DNA of 5,124 bases from Campylobacterales bacterium (GTDB lineage: Bacteria > Campylobacterota > Campylobacteria > Campylobacterales > Sulfurovaceae), in the NCBI GenBank assembly GCA_016937075.1, contig JAFGWQ010000156.1, forward strand, positions 1 through 5,124, read 5' to 3'. Position 1 is the stretch's first letter. The number at the start of each line of letters is the position of its first letter. Positions 1 through 4,733 of the stretch are shown piece by piece. Made by a program: the position numbers and the translations under genes. The notes below the pieces were generated by a model. It ran no database searches. It was not told the origin of the DNA and worked only from the letters and a program-made list of their open reading frames with translations.

Positions 1-428
1 ATCTCATACGTAATTTGCCGTTTTTCTACCAAATCAAGGCGTTTAAATATATCAGCATTATCAAGCAAAAATCTCCTCATTTTAACAAAATCTCTTAATA
101 TTGAAATATTTATATCTATTGCAGTTTGACTGTTTAGCACGCTTGATAAGCTTGCCACTCCTTGCTCTGTAAATACAAAAGGTTTTGCGCCACCTAAATA
201 TTTCTTGGATGGTATCACAGATTGTGACACCATAAAATCAATTTCTATATCTGTTAACTCAAACATAAAGTCCAATGGAAAGCGTTCTATATTTCTCTTA
301 ATTGCTTGTTTCAGTGCCCTAGTTTCCACGCCGTATAGCTCTGCCAAATCCCTATCTAGCATCACCTGAGCATTACGAATGTTAAAAATCTTATCTTCAA
401 TATTCACATACGGAACCAAATCTCCCAT
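1..428 (-). CDS. ORF6N-domain DNA-binding protein, N-terminal part (runs off the left edge)
   Basis: The reading frame opens with ATG at 428-426 and stays open for 142 codons to the left edge, so the C-terminus is missing. The start is supported by GGAAGG at 435-440, 6 nt upstream. Visible family landmarks of the ORF6N domain, in order: 'IRNAQVMLDRDLAELYGVET' (residues 17-36), 'KRNIERFPLDFMFELT' (44-59), 'FVFTEQGVASLSSVLNS' (84-100), and an 'INISILRDFVKMRRFL' helix (106-121). ORF6N domains are known from phage and mobile-element proteins (KilA-N/Bro/Rha-type contexts) and from stand-alone bacterial genes, and are thought to bind DNA; the target here is unknown. The subtype has 'DFMVSQSVIPSKKYLGG' (64-80) where some relatives have a 'NCDRF..LKHS' stretch. 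The latter subtype is what the relic at 654-752 resembles. Family call is secure; biological role is not. Confidence 0.88.
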   Translation of the reverse strand, partial: MGDLVPYVNIEDKIFNIRNAQVMLDRDLAELYGVETRALKQAIKRNIERFPLDFMFELTDIEIDFMVSQSVIPSKKYLGGAKPFVFTEQGVASLSSVLNSQTAIDINISILRDFVKMRRFLLDNADIFKRLDLVEKRQITYE

Positions 429-470
429 AGATTACCTTCCTTTAGTCAAAACTATTTCTGATTTTTATAT

Positions 471-499
471 AGTATATTAAAATTGGATGTATACATAAA
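471..499 (-). promoter_or_regulatory. possible promoter of the ORF6N gene
   Basis: On the minus strand a TATACT box (471-476) lies about 43 nt upstream of the ATG. Seventeen bases further up (494-499) is TTTATG, which matches the -35 consensus poorly. The region is very AT-rich, so a chance match is possible. The predicted transcript would start near 464 and carry a leader of about 36 nt. Confidence 0.35.
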
Positions 500-521
500 A
501 ATATGACAAATTGACATATTT
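499..521. promoter_or_regulatory. 23-bp imperfect dyad, operator-like
   Basis: The sequence reads AAATATG-a-CAA-a-TTG-a-CATATTT: ten of eleven base pairs are symmetric about position 510. It lies immediately upstream of the proposed -35 hexamer of the ORF6N gene, a plausible place for a regulator, perhaps the ORF6N protein itself. AT-rich composition makes chance palindromes common, and its right end overlaps the 10-nt block shared with the radical SAM 3' flank (517-526). Confidence 0.35.
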
Positions 522-523
522 AG

Positions 524-598
524 TTACACTTCTTCAAGGCTGCTTTCTTTTTAGCTGAATCTTTTACATAGTTCTTCAACTGCCCTATTTTGATTTGA
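524..598 (-). pseudogene. decayed copy of the 3' end of a radical SAM/SPASM gene
   Basis: Read on the minus strand from 598, this translates as SNQNRAVEELC-KRFS-stop-KESSLEEV-stop. The intact radical SAM gene at 2318-3178 ends QNRAVEELC-QKCS-Y-KSRFEKV-stop. The 26 nt at 567-592 match 2358-2383 at 25 of 26 positions, in the same orientation, and a 10-nt block just past the stop is also shared (517-526 and 2306-2315), so this is DNA homology and not just a similar peptide. The relic has an in-frame TAA where the intact gene has Tyr and has lost the last SPASM cysteine (Phe instead of Cys). Upstream of about 598 the homology stops and a palindromic element begins. It has no start codon or ribosome binding site and is not expected to be translated. 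Confidence 0.85.
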
Positions 599-602
599 TA
601 TT

Positions 603-632
603 TTCTGGATTCCTGTCTTCACAGGAATGACG
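603..632. repeat. short palindromic element (TGGATTCC...GGAATGACG type)
   Basis: A perfect 8-bp stem, ATTCCTGT / ACAGGAAT (609-616 and 621-628), encloses a CTTC tetraloop, flanked by TTCTGG on the left and GACG on the right. From memory, this resembles a short inverted-repeat motif (TGGATTCC...GGAATGACG) dispersed in many proteobacterial genomes; only one copy is in the window, so repetitiveness cannot be shown here. It sits exactly between two gene relics. With no T-run on either side it does not look like a terminator. Confidence 0.6.
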
Positions 633-653
633 ATTGATTAAGACCAAAACTAT

Positions 654-752
654 CTACTTCAAAGCTCCAAAGCGGTTACAAATTGCGACCAGTTCACTTT
701 TTTCTTCTTTTGTTAATTAAAACATAAAATCTTAAGGAAATCTTGCTTGATC
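654..752 (-). pseudogene. relic of a second ORF6N-domain gene
   Basis: The minus strand from 752 translates in one frame as DQA-RFP-stop-DFMF-stop-LTKEEKSELVAICNRFGALK-stop. This matches the ORF6N core, which typically reads NQAVKRNIERFP(K/E)DFMFQLTKEE followed, in one subtype, by SELV.NCDRF..LKHS. The two internal TAA stops fall where a Lys/Glu and a Gln codon are expected, so single substitutions (e.g. CAA to TAA) explain them. The VKRNIE segment between DQA and RFP is missing. The flanking parts of the domain (LDRDLAELYG before, YVFTEQGV after) cannot be recognised with confidence. It differs in subtype from the live ORF6N gene at 1-428, so it is not a recent copy of it. Not translated as a product. 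Confidence 0.78.
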
Positions 753-784
753 AAAAAAATAGAGCCGATATCAGCACTCTGCTG
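753..784 (-). terminator. possible rho-independent terminator after the HEPN-like gene
   Basis: Read on the minus strand, 18 nt after the stop codon there is a CAGCA-GAG-TGCTG stem-loop (772-784) and an overlapping AGAG...CTCT pairing (777-780 with 761-764), followed by a run of seven T (753-759). The position suits the end of the DUF89-HEPN transcript, but the stems are short. Confidence 0.4.
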
Positions 785-801
785 CCAAAATATTTTCGGA
801 T

Positions 802-1371
802 TTATTTTTGATATTGATAGAGTTCTTCAAGCAGATTTAAAAGCGGTAGATAAAACATCTCCACCTCTGCCATATCAATATCTCCTTGATTTGCAAAGAA
901 AAAATGATTGTTCCTGTTGCGTCTGGTTCGGATGATAATATAAATTATCTCAGAGACAAGATCGGCTTTGTGAGTATCGTAAGAGATCTTTTCAAACAAT
1001 ATCTCTTGAGCACTTTTGATAGCTGTGCTGAGTGTTCCGGTATTGATCTGTGCAATATATTCTATCTGTAATGCTCTTAGTGTCTTTTCTAGCCATGGGT
1101 TTTTCTCTGCTGCTACTTTGCTTCCGTACTCCGAGTGCGCTCTTTTTCTAAAGAATGGTACTTCGTATTTCAAAAGTGAGGCTTTGAGCAATATCTCGGC
1201 AGCCAACGCGATATTTCGCCAAAAATCAATAGCTTCAAAAGCATTATGTTCTCTCACAGTATTAATCGTAAATAAACCGTTTTTATATATGACGATATCG
1301 TCCAATGCAACCAAATGTCTTGCATAAAAATAGTTTTCTTCGGCTATATTGCTGATATCTATAGTGTGCAT
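802..1371 (-). CDS. HEPN-like protein, translationally coupled to the DUF89 gene
   Basis: 189 residues, rich in predicted helix, no signal peptide or membrane segment. Residues 148-156 read RTRRNRNNH and contain R151-N152-x3-H156, the R-N-x3-H form of the Rx4-6H motif of HEPN domains. It is followed by an acidic turn and a long C-terminal helix (MAEVEMFYLPLLNLLEELYQ, 167-186), the layout of Apea-like HEPN domains. An N-terminal helix pair (AIDFWRNIALAAEILLKASLL, 47-67) precedes it. HEPN proteins are often RNA-binding or RNA-cutting parts of toxin-antitoxin, defence and stress systems; activity here is inferred from the motif only. ATG follows the TAG of the DUF89 gene with no spacer, and GAGGA (1375-1379) overlaps that gene's end, so the two are almost certainly co-translated. 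No MNT-type nucleotidyltransferase, the usual HEPN antitoxin partner, is visible. The overall family is not recognised by name. Confidence 0.72.
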   Translation of the reverse strand: MHTIDISNIAEENYFYARHLVALDDIVIYKNGLFTINTVREHNAFEAIDFWRNIALAAEILLKASLLKYEVPFFRKRAHSEYGSKVAAEKNPWLEKTLRALQIEYIAQINTGTLSTAIKSAQEILFEKISYDTHKADLVSEIIYIIIRTRRNRNNHFFFANQGDIDMAEVEMFYLPLLNLLEELYQYQK

Positions 1372-2199
1372 CTATCCTCGCTTAAATATCATTGATTTGA
1401 TATCTTGGCCTATTGCGTCGGCTACTACATTGCATTTTACGATAAACAAATAATATATCGGGCGCTTAGCCACCTGATATAGGCTTTCAAAATTACCCAT
1501 CCCTTTTGCTATCACTATATCAGCACGCTCAAATATCTCTTTTGAGACGGTATTTGTCTTGTGTATCTCAAAACCTGGGGTTTCTATGCCGGTATCAATT
1601 ATATCAGCGCAGCCGCTTAGGAACTGTGCTTCTTTTGGAGTCACATCATTGATGATCGGTTTGGTTCTAACAAAGTAATTTGCTTTGACATCATAATGCT
1701 TTTTGATCGTTTCTATAAGCAGTTTATCAAAAATATGTTCTCCGACATTATCACCCAATACAACTATCTCTTTTGCGGTTTTAAGCTCCTGCTCAAAGGT
1801 ATCAAAATCATCAATAGAAAATTCTTTGCTAAAATGATCCTGTATCATTTCGCCAAGTTCAAACTGTTTTTGTGCGCCAAAATCTATGACATTGCCTATA
1901 ACAGCCATCTTGATGGCATCTTTGATTGTTTGGACAAAAGAGGTATCTATCTTTAGTGCTTCTTGTGTAGCGAGCTGTTTGGAGAGAAGCACCGGATCAT
2001 CATCCCCCGTGATATCCGATATGGCTTCATATATCTCTTTGGCAATTTGGGGTGGTGTATATGAGAAATCGTGTTCAGTTAATATCTGCGCGGTTCTATC
2101 TAATATTTTTTTGCTTTTAATATCATCTAGCTCTAAAAGTTTCGTAACTTTCAGCGCTTGGTTCATTAAACATACTATACAGTCTGATTTTATATTCAA
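1372..2199 (-). CDS. DUF89 / ARMT1-like metal-dependent phosphatase
   Basis: 275 residues, cytoplasmic, close to the usual length of stand-alone microbial DUF89 proteins (AF1104 type). Landmarks in order: the N-terminal CxxC pair (C7, C10), the metal-site block LGDNVGEHIFD (148-158), RTKPIINDVT (178-187, N184 and D185), AKGMGNFESL (231-240) and FIVKCNVVADAIG (252-264, K255). In this family the Asp/Asn residues hold a divalent metal and the enzymes remove phosphate from sugar phosphates and related compounds, often side products, hence 'metabolite damage control'. The natural substrate here is unknown. The start is TTG (2199-2197): the next in-frame ATG (codon 12) would remove the conserved CxxC pair, so TTG is preferred despite only a weak GAGAG ribosome binding site. 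It is the first gene of a two-gene unit with the HEPN-like protein and has its own promoter at 2226-2234. Confidence 0.88.
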   Translation of the reverse strand: MNIKSDCIVCLMNQALKVTKLLELDDIKSKKILDRTAQILTEHDFSYTPPQIAKEIYEAISDITGDDDPVLLSKQLATQEALKIDTSFVQTIKDAIKMAVIGNVIDFGAQKQFELGEMIQDHFSKEFSIDDFDTFEQELKTAKEIVVLGDNVGEHIFDKLLIETIKKHYDVKANYFVRTKPIINDVTPKEAQFLSGCADIIDTGIETPGFEIHKTNTVSKEIFERADIVIAKGMGNFESLYQVAKRPIYYLFIVKCNVVADAIGQDIKSMIFKRG

Positions 2200-2225
2200 G
2201 TGTTCTCTCTTATTTGATATTCGTA

Positions 2226-2234
2226 ATTATAGCA
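2226..2234 (-). promoter_or_regulatory. extended -10 promoter of the DUF89-HEPN unit
   Basis: On the minus strand TGC-TATAAT forms a perfect extended -10 box. No good -35 hexamer is present at 16-18 nt, which the TGn extension can offset. Transcription would start near 2219, about 20 nt before the TTG start codon. This indicates that DUF89-HEPN can be transcribed separately from the radical SAM gene upstream. Confidence 0.6.
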
Positions 2235-2275
2235 TTGGGAAATTAATTGTTGTGAGGGAGCAAAAAATCTTGCTG

Positions 2276-2300
2276 AACTACAAAGAAAAACTTTACAGTT
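2276..2300 (-). terminator. stem-loop after the radical SAM gene, possible weak terminator
   Basis: The minus strand, 18 nt past the stop, can form a 10-bp stem (AACUGUAAAG with CUUUGUAGUU, two G-U pairs) with a U5 loop. The next T-run (six T) is about 10 nt beyond the stem and within a second small hairpin (2259-2274), so this is not a textbook intrinsic terminator. It may slow or partly end transcription, or protect the mRNA 3' end. Confidence 0.4.
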
Positions 2301-2317
2301 GAATTTATTTAGTTATT

Positions 2318-3178
2318 TTATACTTTTTCAAACCTGCTTTTATAACTGCACTTTTGGCATAGTTCCTCAACTGCCCTATTTTGCTTGAATCCGTCAGCTA
2401 TGCCACAAGCTCTGCTTGAACTAAGTATCTCACCCAGACTTTGATTACGAAGGTTACCTAGCTCCATAACAGCTTGATAGTCCAGGCAGCACGGCACTAC
2501 TCTGCCGTCACTTAGAATTGCTATATGAGAATCTAGTCCACCGCAATATCCGTCTCCGTAAATCGGATTAGAGAGTGATGGCCACTCGAAATAGTCATCA
2601 AAATGCAGCAGTATCTTGGAAGCCAACCTTAGACCCTTACCCTCATTGACATAATCCACTTTTACACCAAAAAACTCGGACAATTTGGCAAAAACTTTAG
2701 CATTAAACTCATCTTCGCTTTTACCCTCGCCCATATTCCAAAGTCTGAGATTCAAAAACGGCTCCGGATTATTGGCCAGCTTATCTTTGCAAAGAACAAG
2801 TACGGAAGATAAATATTCATCTAAAGAAAGTTTAGTGGTGTTTTTATTGAAGCTATTTAGAGAGATATTAAGCTGTCGCACGCTCGGATGCAATAGAGTG
2901 GAGTACGTGTGTTTTGGTATATGAAAACCGCTTGTGGTTATCATAGCTCTCATACCGTGGGATTCTATGATATCTAGGTAATCTTGAAGGTTAGAAAGCA
3001 CCAAAGGGTCACCCATGACATGACAAACTATCTCTTTTGTATGATATGAAGCTTGAGATACGATAGAATCAAAAAAATCAAGCTCCATTATCTTGTTTTG
3101 AGTATTTTTAGCAGGACAAAAAGAGCATGCAAGCCCGCATATATTTGTAAGCTCTACATATATGCGATTAAATTTCAT
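2318..3178 (-). CDS. radical SAM/SPASM domain protein
   Basis: 286 residues, cytoplasmic. The radical SAM cluster motif CxxxCxxC is C14-C18-C21 (TNICGLACSFCPAK), binding the 4Fe-4S cluster that cleaves S-adenosylmethionine. MGDPLV (55-60) stands in for the GEP/GGE strand that contacts SAM. The C-terminal SPASM-like region has C212 (YCGGL), the C230-C231 pair (ILSDGRVVPCC), C258 and the closing ELCQKCSYK (C274, C277), enough to ligate one or two auxiliary clusters. SPASM proteins often modify peptides or enzyme side chains, but the family is broad and the substrate cannot be named. The ATG lies 6 nt after the stop of the 110-residue gene and lacks a strong ribosome binding site of its own, with only purine-rich sequence inside the preceding gene's end, so translation is probably coupled. 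A decayed copy of its last 25 codons lies at 524-598. Confidence 0.9.
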   Translation of the reverse strand: MKFNRIYVELTNICGLACSFCPAKNTQNKIMELDFFDSIVSQASYHTKEIVCHVMGDPLVLSNLQDYLDIIESHGMRAMITTSGFHIPKHTYSTLLHPSVRQLNISLNSFNKNTTKLSLDEYLSSVLVLCKDKLANNPEPFLNLRLWNMGEGKSEDEFNAKVFAKLSEFFGVKVDYVNEGKGLRLASKILLHFDDYFEWPSLSNPIYGDGYCGGLDSHIAILSDGRVVPCCLDYQAVMELGNLRNQSLGEILSSSRACGIADGFKQNRAVEELCQKCSYKSRFEKV

Positions 3179-3184
3179 AAAGGA

Positions 3185-3517
3185 CTATTTTTTCTTCGCA
3201 AAGTCATCGACGCTTTTTTCTAAGCTCGCCAAGAAATGTTCTATCTTTATGCCTATTTCTTCAATAAAATTTCGGCTTTGTTTTAAGTCTACTTCAATGT
3301 GCTCATTGTCTACTTTAAGCCCAATGTTTTGAGCTAACTCTGAGCTGCTTTCTTGAATATTTTGCCCAATATTTTGGGCTTTGTCTTTGATCTGTTGTTG
3401 AATATTTCCAAAAAAGTCTTTTGTCTTGCTAGTATCTATGGCTATCTTATCTTCCGAGACATCTATCCCCATATCTGATAAAATATTTTGATTTTGTTCG
3501 TTCTTTTTGTTCGACAT
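3185..3517 (-). CDS. 110-residue protein of unknown function with an internal duplication
   Basis: I do not recognise this protein. It is hydrophilic, probably helical, has no signal peptide, and contains no Cys, Trp, Tyr or Pro. Two segments align without gaps at an offset of 49 residues: 16-46 (MGIDVSEDKIAIDTSKTKDF...) and 65-95 (IGLKVDNEHIEVDLKQSRNF...), sharing G, V, I-x-(I/V)-D, F and two later Ile with many conservative changes. They are joined by a polar NIGQNIQESSSELAQ-type helix, and the protein ends in KKK. The start at 3517 is chosen because AGGAG (3523-3527) precedes it by 5 nt. The frame is open up to 3592, but a longer form would need to begin upstream of the -10 box at 3545-3550. 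It is the first gene of a unit with the radical SAM protein and is divergent from ychF. It could be a partner or substrate of the SPASM enzyme, or simply a neighbour. Confidence 0.8.
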   Translation of the reverse strand: MSNKKNEQNQNILSDMGIDVSEDKIAIDTSKTKDFFGNIQQQIKDKAQNIGQNIQESSSELAQNIGLKVDNEHIEVDLKQSRNFIEEIGIKIEHFLASLEKSVDDFAKKK

Positions 3518-3544
3518 AACTTCTCCTTTTTTGGCATGAACGCG

Positions 3545-3553
3545 ATTATACCA
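3545..3553 (-). promoter_or_regulatory. extended -10 promoter of the 110-residue gene / radical SAM unit
   Basis: The minus strand reads TGG-TATAAT, a perfect -10 with the TGn extension, as in the DUF89 promoter. The -35 region is poor. Transcription is predicted from about 3538, giving a leader of about 21 nt before the ATG at 3517. This also rules against start codons further upstream for the 110-residue protein. Confidence 0.6.
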
Positions 3554-3573
3554 TACCTTGAGTGAACTTTGGA

Positions 3574-3579
3574 TACAAT
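3574..3579 (+). promoter_or_regulatory. likely -10 box of ychF
   Basis: TACAAT on the plus strand lies 32 nt before the ychF ATG, with predicted transcription start near 3586. No clear -35 is present at the usual distance; the TTGAGT at 3558-3563 is too close (10-nt spacer). Its upstream half overlaps the divergent promoter at 3545-3553. Confidence 0.45.
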
Positions 3580-3611
3580 ATCGCACTAACAAAAAACATT
3601 AAGGAATAAAT

Positions 3612-4715
3612 ATGGGACTAGGTATAGGCTTGGTAGGTTTGCCAAATGTAGGTAAATCGACAACTTTTAATGCTCTGACAAAGGCGCAAAATGCACAAAG
3701 TGCAAACTATCCTTTTTGTACTATAGAGCCAAATAAAGCAGTTGTACCTGTGCCGGACGAGAGACTCGAAGAACTAGCCAAGATAGTCAACCCTGAGCGT
3801 ATACAATACTCTACACTTGATTTTGTGGATATCGCCGGACTTGTAAAGGGTGCTAGCAGAGGCGAAGGACTAGGCAATAAATTTCTATCAAACATACGTG
3901 AAACAGAAGTGATATTACACATAGTCAGATGTTTTGAAGATGAAAATGTCGTACACGTCGAAGGTTCTGTTGATCCGCTTAGAGATGTTGAGATCATAGA
4001 AGAAGAGTTATTGCTTGCAGATATAGAATCATTACAAAAAAGAATCGACGCACTAAACAGAAGAGTAAAAGGTAACGACAGAGAAGCCAAAGCGCAACTA
4101 GAAATAGCCCAAGAGCTAATGGCATTTATCAACGAAGGCAATCCTGTCTCTGAGTTTGGCAAGCAAGATGATGAGGCTTTTACTACACTCAATCGCGAGC
4201 TTAGATTTCTAACGGGCAAAGAGATAATCTACGGGGCAAATGTAGACGAAGATGGGTTAGACGAAGATAGCGAATATGTCAAAAAACTAAAAGATTATGC
4301 TGCTAAATTCAATCGCGAAGTCATCAAGCTTTGCTCTAAGGTCGAAGAAGAGATGGTGGACTTTGACGACGAAGAAAAAGCAGAGATGCTATCTTCTCTT
4401 GGTGTAAAAGAATCAGGACTAGACCAGATCATCAAAAAAGGTTTTGCAAAGCTTGGTCTTATGAGCTACTTCACCGCAGGAGTCAAAGAGGTACGCGCTT
4501 GGACAATTAGACAAAACACAACTGCACCAAAAGCGGCGGCGGTCATTCATAATGATTTTGAAAAAGGATTTATCCGGGCAGAAGTCATAGCATATGAAGA
4601 TTTTATAGCTTACAAAGGCGAAGCAGGAGCAAAAGAAGCCGGCAAGATGAGATTGGAAGGCAAAGAATATATCGTACAAGATGGGGATATCATGCATTTC
4701 AGATTCAATGTATAA
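3612..4715 (+). CDS. ychF: YchF/OLA1-family ribosome-associated ATPase
   Basis: 367 residues, near the family's usual 360-370. The Obg-related P-loop is GLPNVGKS (9-16), the G3 motif DIAG (73-76) with hydrophobic L77 following, typical of HAS-type NTPases that lack the catalytic Gln. In place of the GTP-specific NKxD it has NVDE (210-213), which in this family explains the preference for ATP. A coiled-coil insert (about 128-175) and a C-terminal TGS domain (about 283-367, closing DGDIMHFRFNV) complete the architecture. C36 in NYPFCTIEPN matches the redox-sensitive cysteine of E. coli YchF (Cys35). Known relatives bind ribosomes and affect translation and the oxidative stress response. AAGGA at 3601-3605 with 6-nt spacing fixes the start. 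The downstream lipoprotein gene follows by 18 nt. Confidence 0.97.
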   Translation: MGLGIGLVGLPNVGKSTTFNALTKAQNAQSANYPFCTIEPNKAVVPVPDERLEELAKIVNPERIQYSTLDFVDIAGLVKGASRGEGLGNKFLSNIRETEVILHIVRCFEDENVVHVEGSVDPLRDVEIIEEELLLADIESLQKRIDALNRRVKGNDREAKAQLEIAQELMAFINEGNPVSEFGKQDDEAFTTLNRELRFLTGKEIIYGANVDEDGLDEDSEYVKKLKDYAAKFNREVIKLCSKVEEEMVDFDDEEKAEMLSSLGVKESGLDQIIKKGFAKLGLMSYFTAGVKEVRAWTIRQNTTAPKAAAVIHNDFEKGFIRAEVIAYEDFIAYKGEAGAKEAGKMRLEGKEYIVQDGDIMHFRFNV

Positions 4716-4733
4716 ATAGATCAAAGGGGGGAA

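Noticed and set aside
499..521. TGACA-AAT-TGACA direct repeat as a CRISPR or iteron array
   Set aside because: Only two 5-bp units, part of a single dyad; no array and no spacers.
609..628. The ATTCCTGT/ACAGGAAT hairpin as an intrinsic terminator
   Set aside because: No T-run follows on either strand, and it is about 170 nt from the nearest upstream stop codon; it fits a dispersed repeat better.
747..1327. Plus-strand open frames of 61-103 codons opposite the HEPN-like gene
   Set aside because: They overlap each other and lie antisense to a longer gene with a clear domain motif, a ribosome binding site and coupling to DUF89; their translations match nothing recognisable.
1696..2302. Plus-strand open frames opposite the DUF89 gene (86 and 138 codons)
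   Set aside because: Antisense shadows of a well-supported gene; the hydrophobic stretches come from reading conserved DUF89 codons backwards.
2685..2924. Plus-strand 79-codon frame opposite the radical SAM gene
   Set aside because: Antisense to a confident gene, Ser/Leu-rich with no family resemblance.
3518..3592. N-terminal extension of 25 residues on the 110-residue protein
   Set aside because: It would begin upstream of the TATAAT box at 3545-3550 and lacks a ribosome binding site, whereas the start at 3517 has AGGAG 5 nt upstream.
3707..4219. Minus-strand 170-codon frame opposite ychF, and a 101-codon one at 4419-4724
   Set aside because: Ser-rich and Cys/Phe-rich translations typical of reading a highly conserved gene antisense; no credible start signals.
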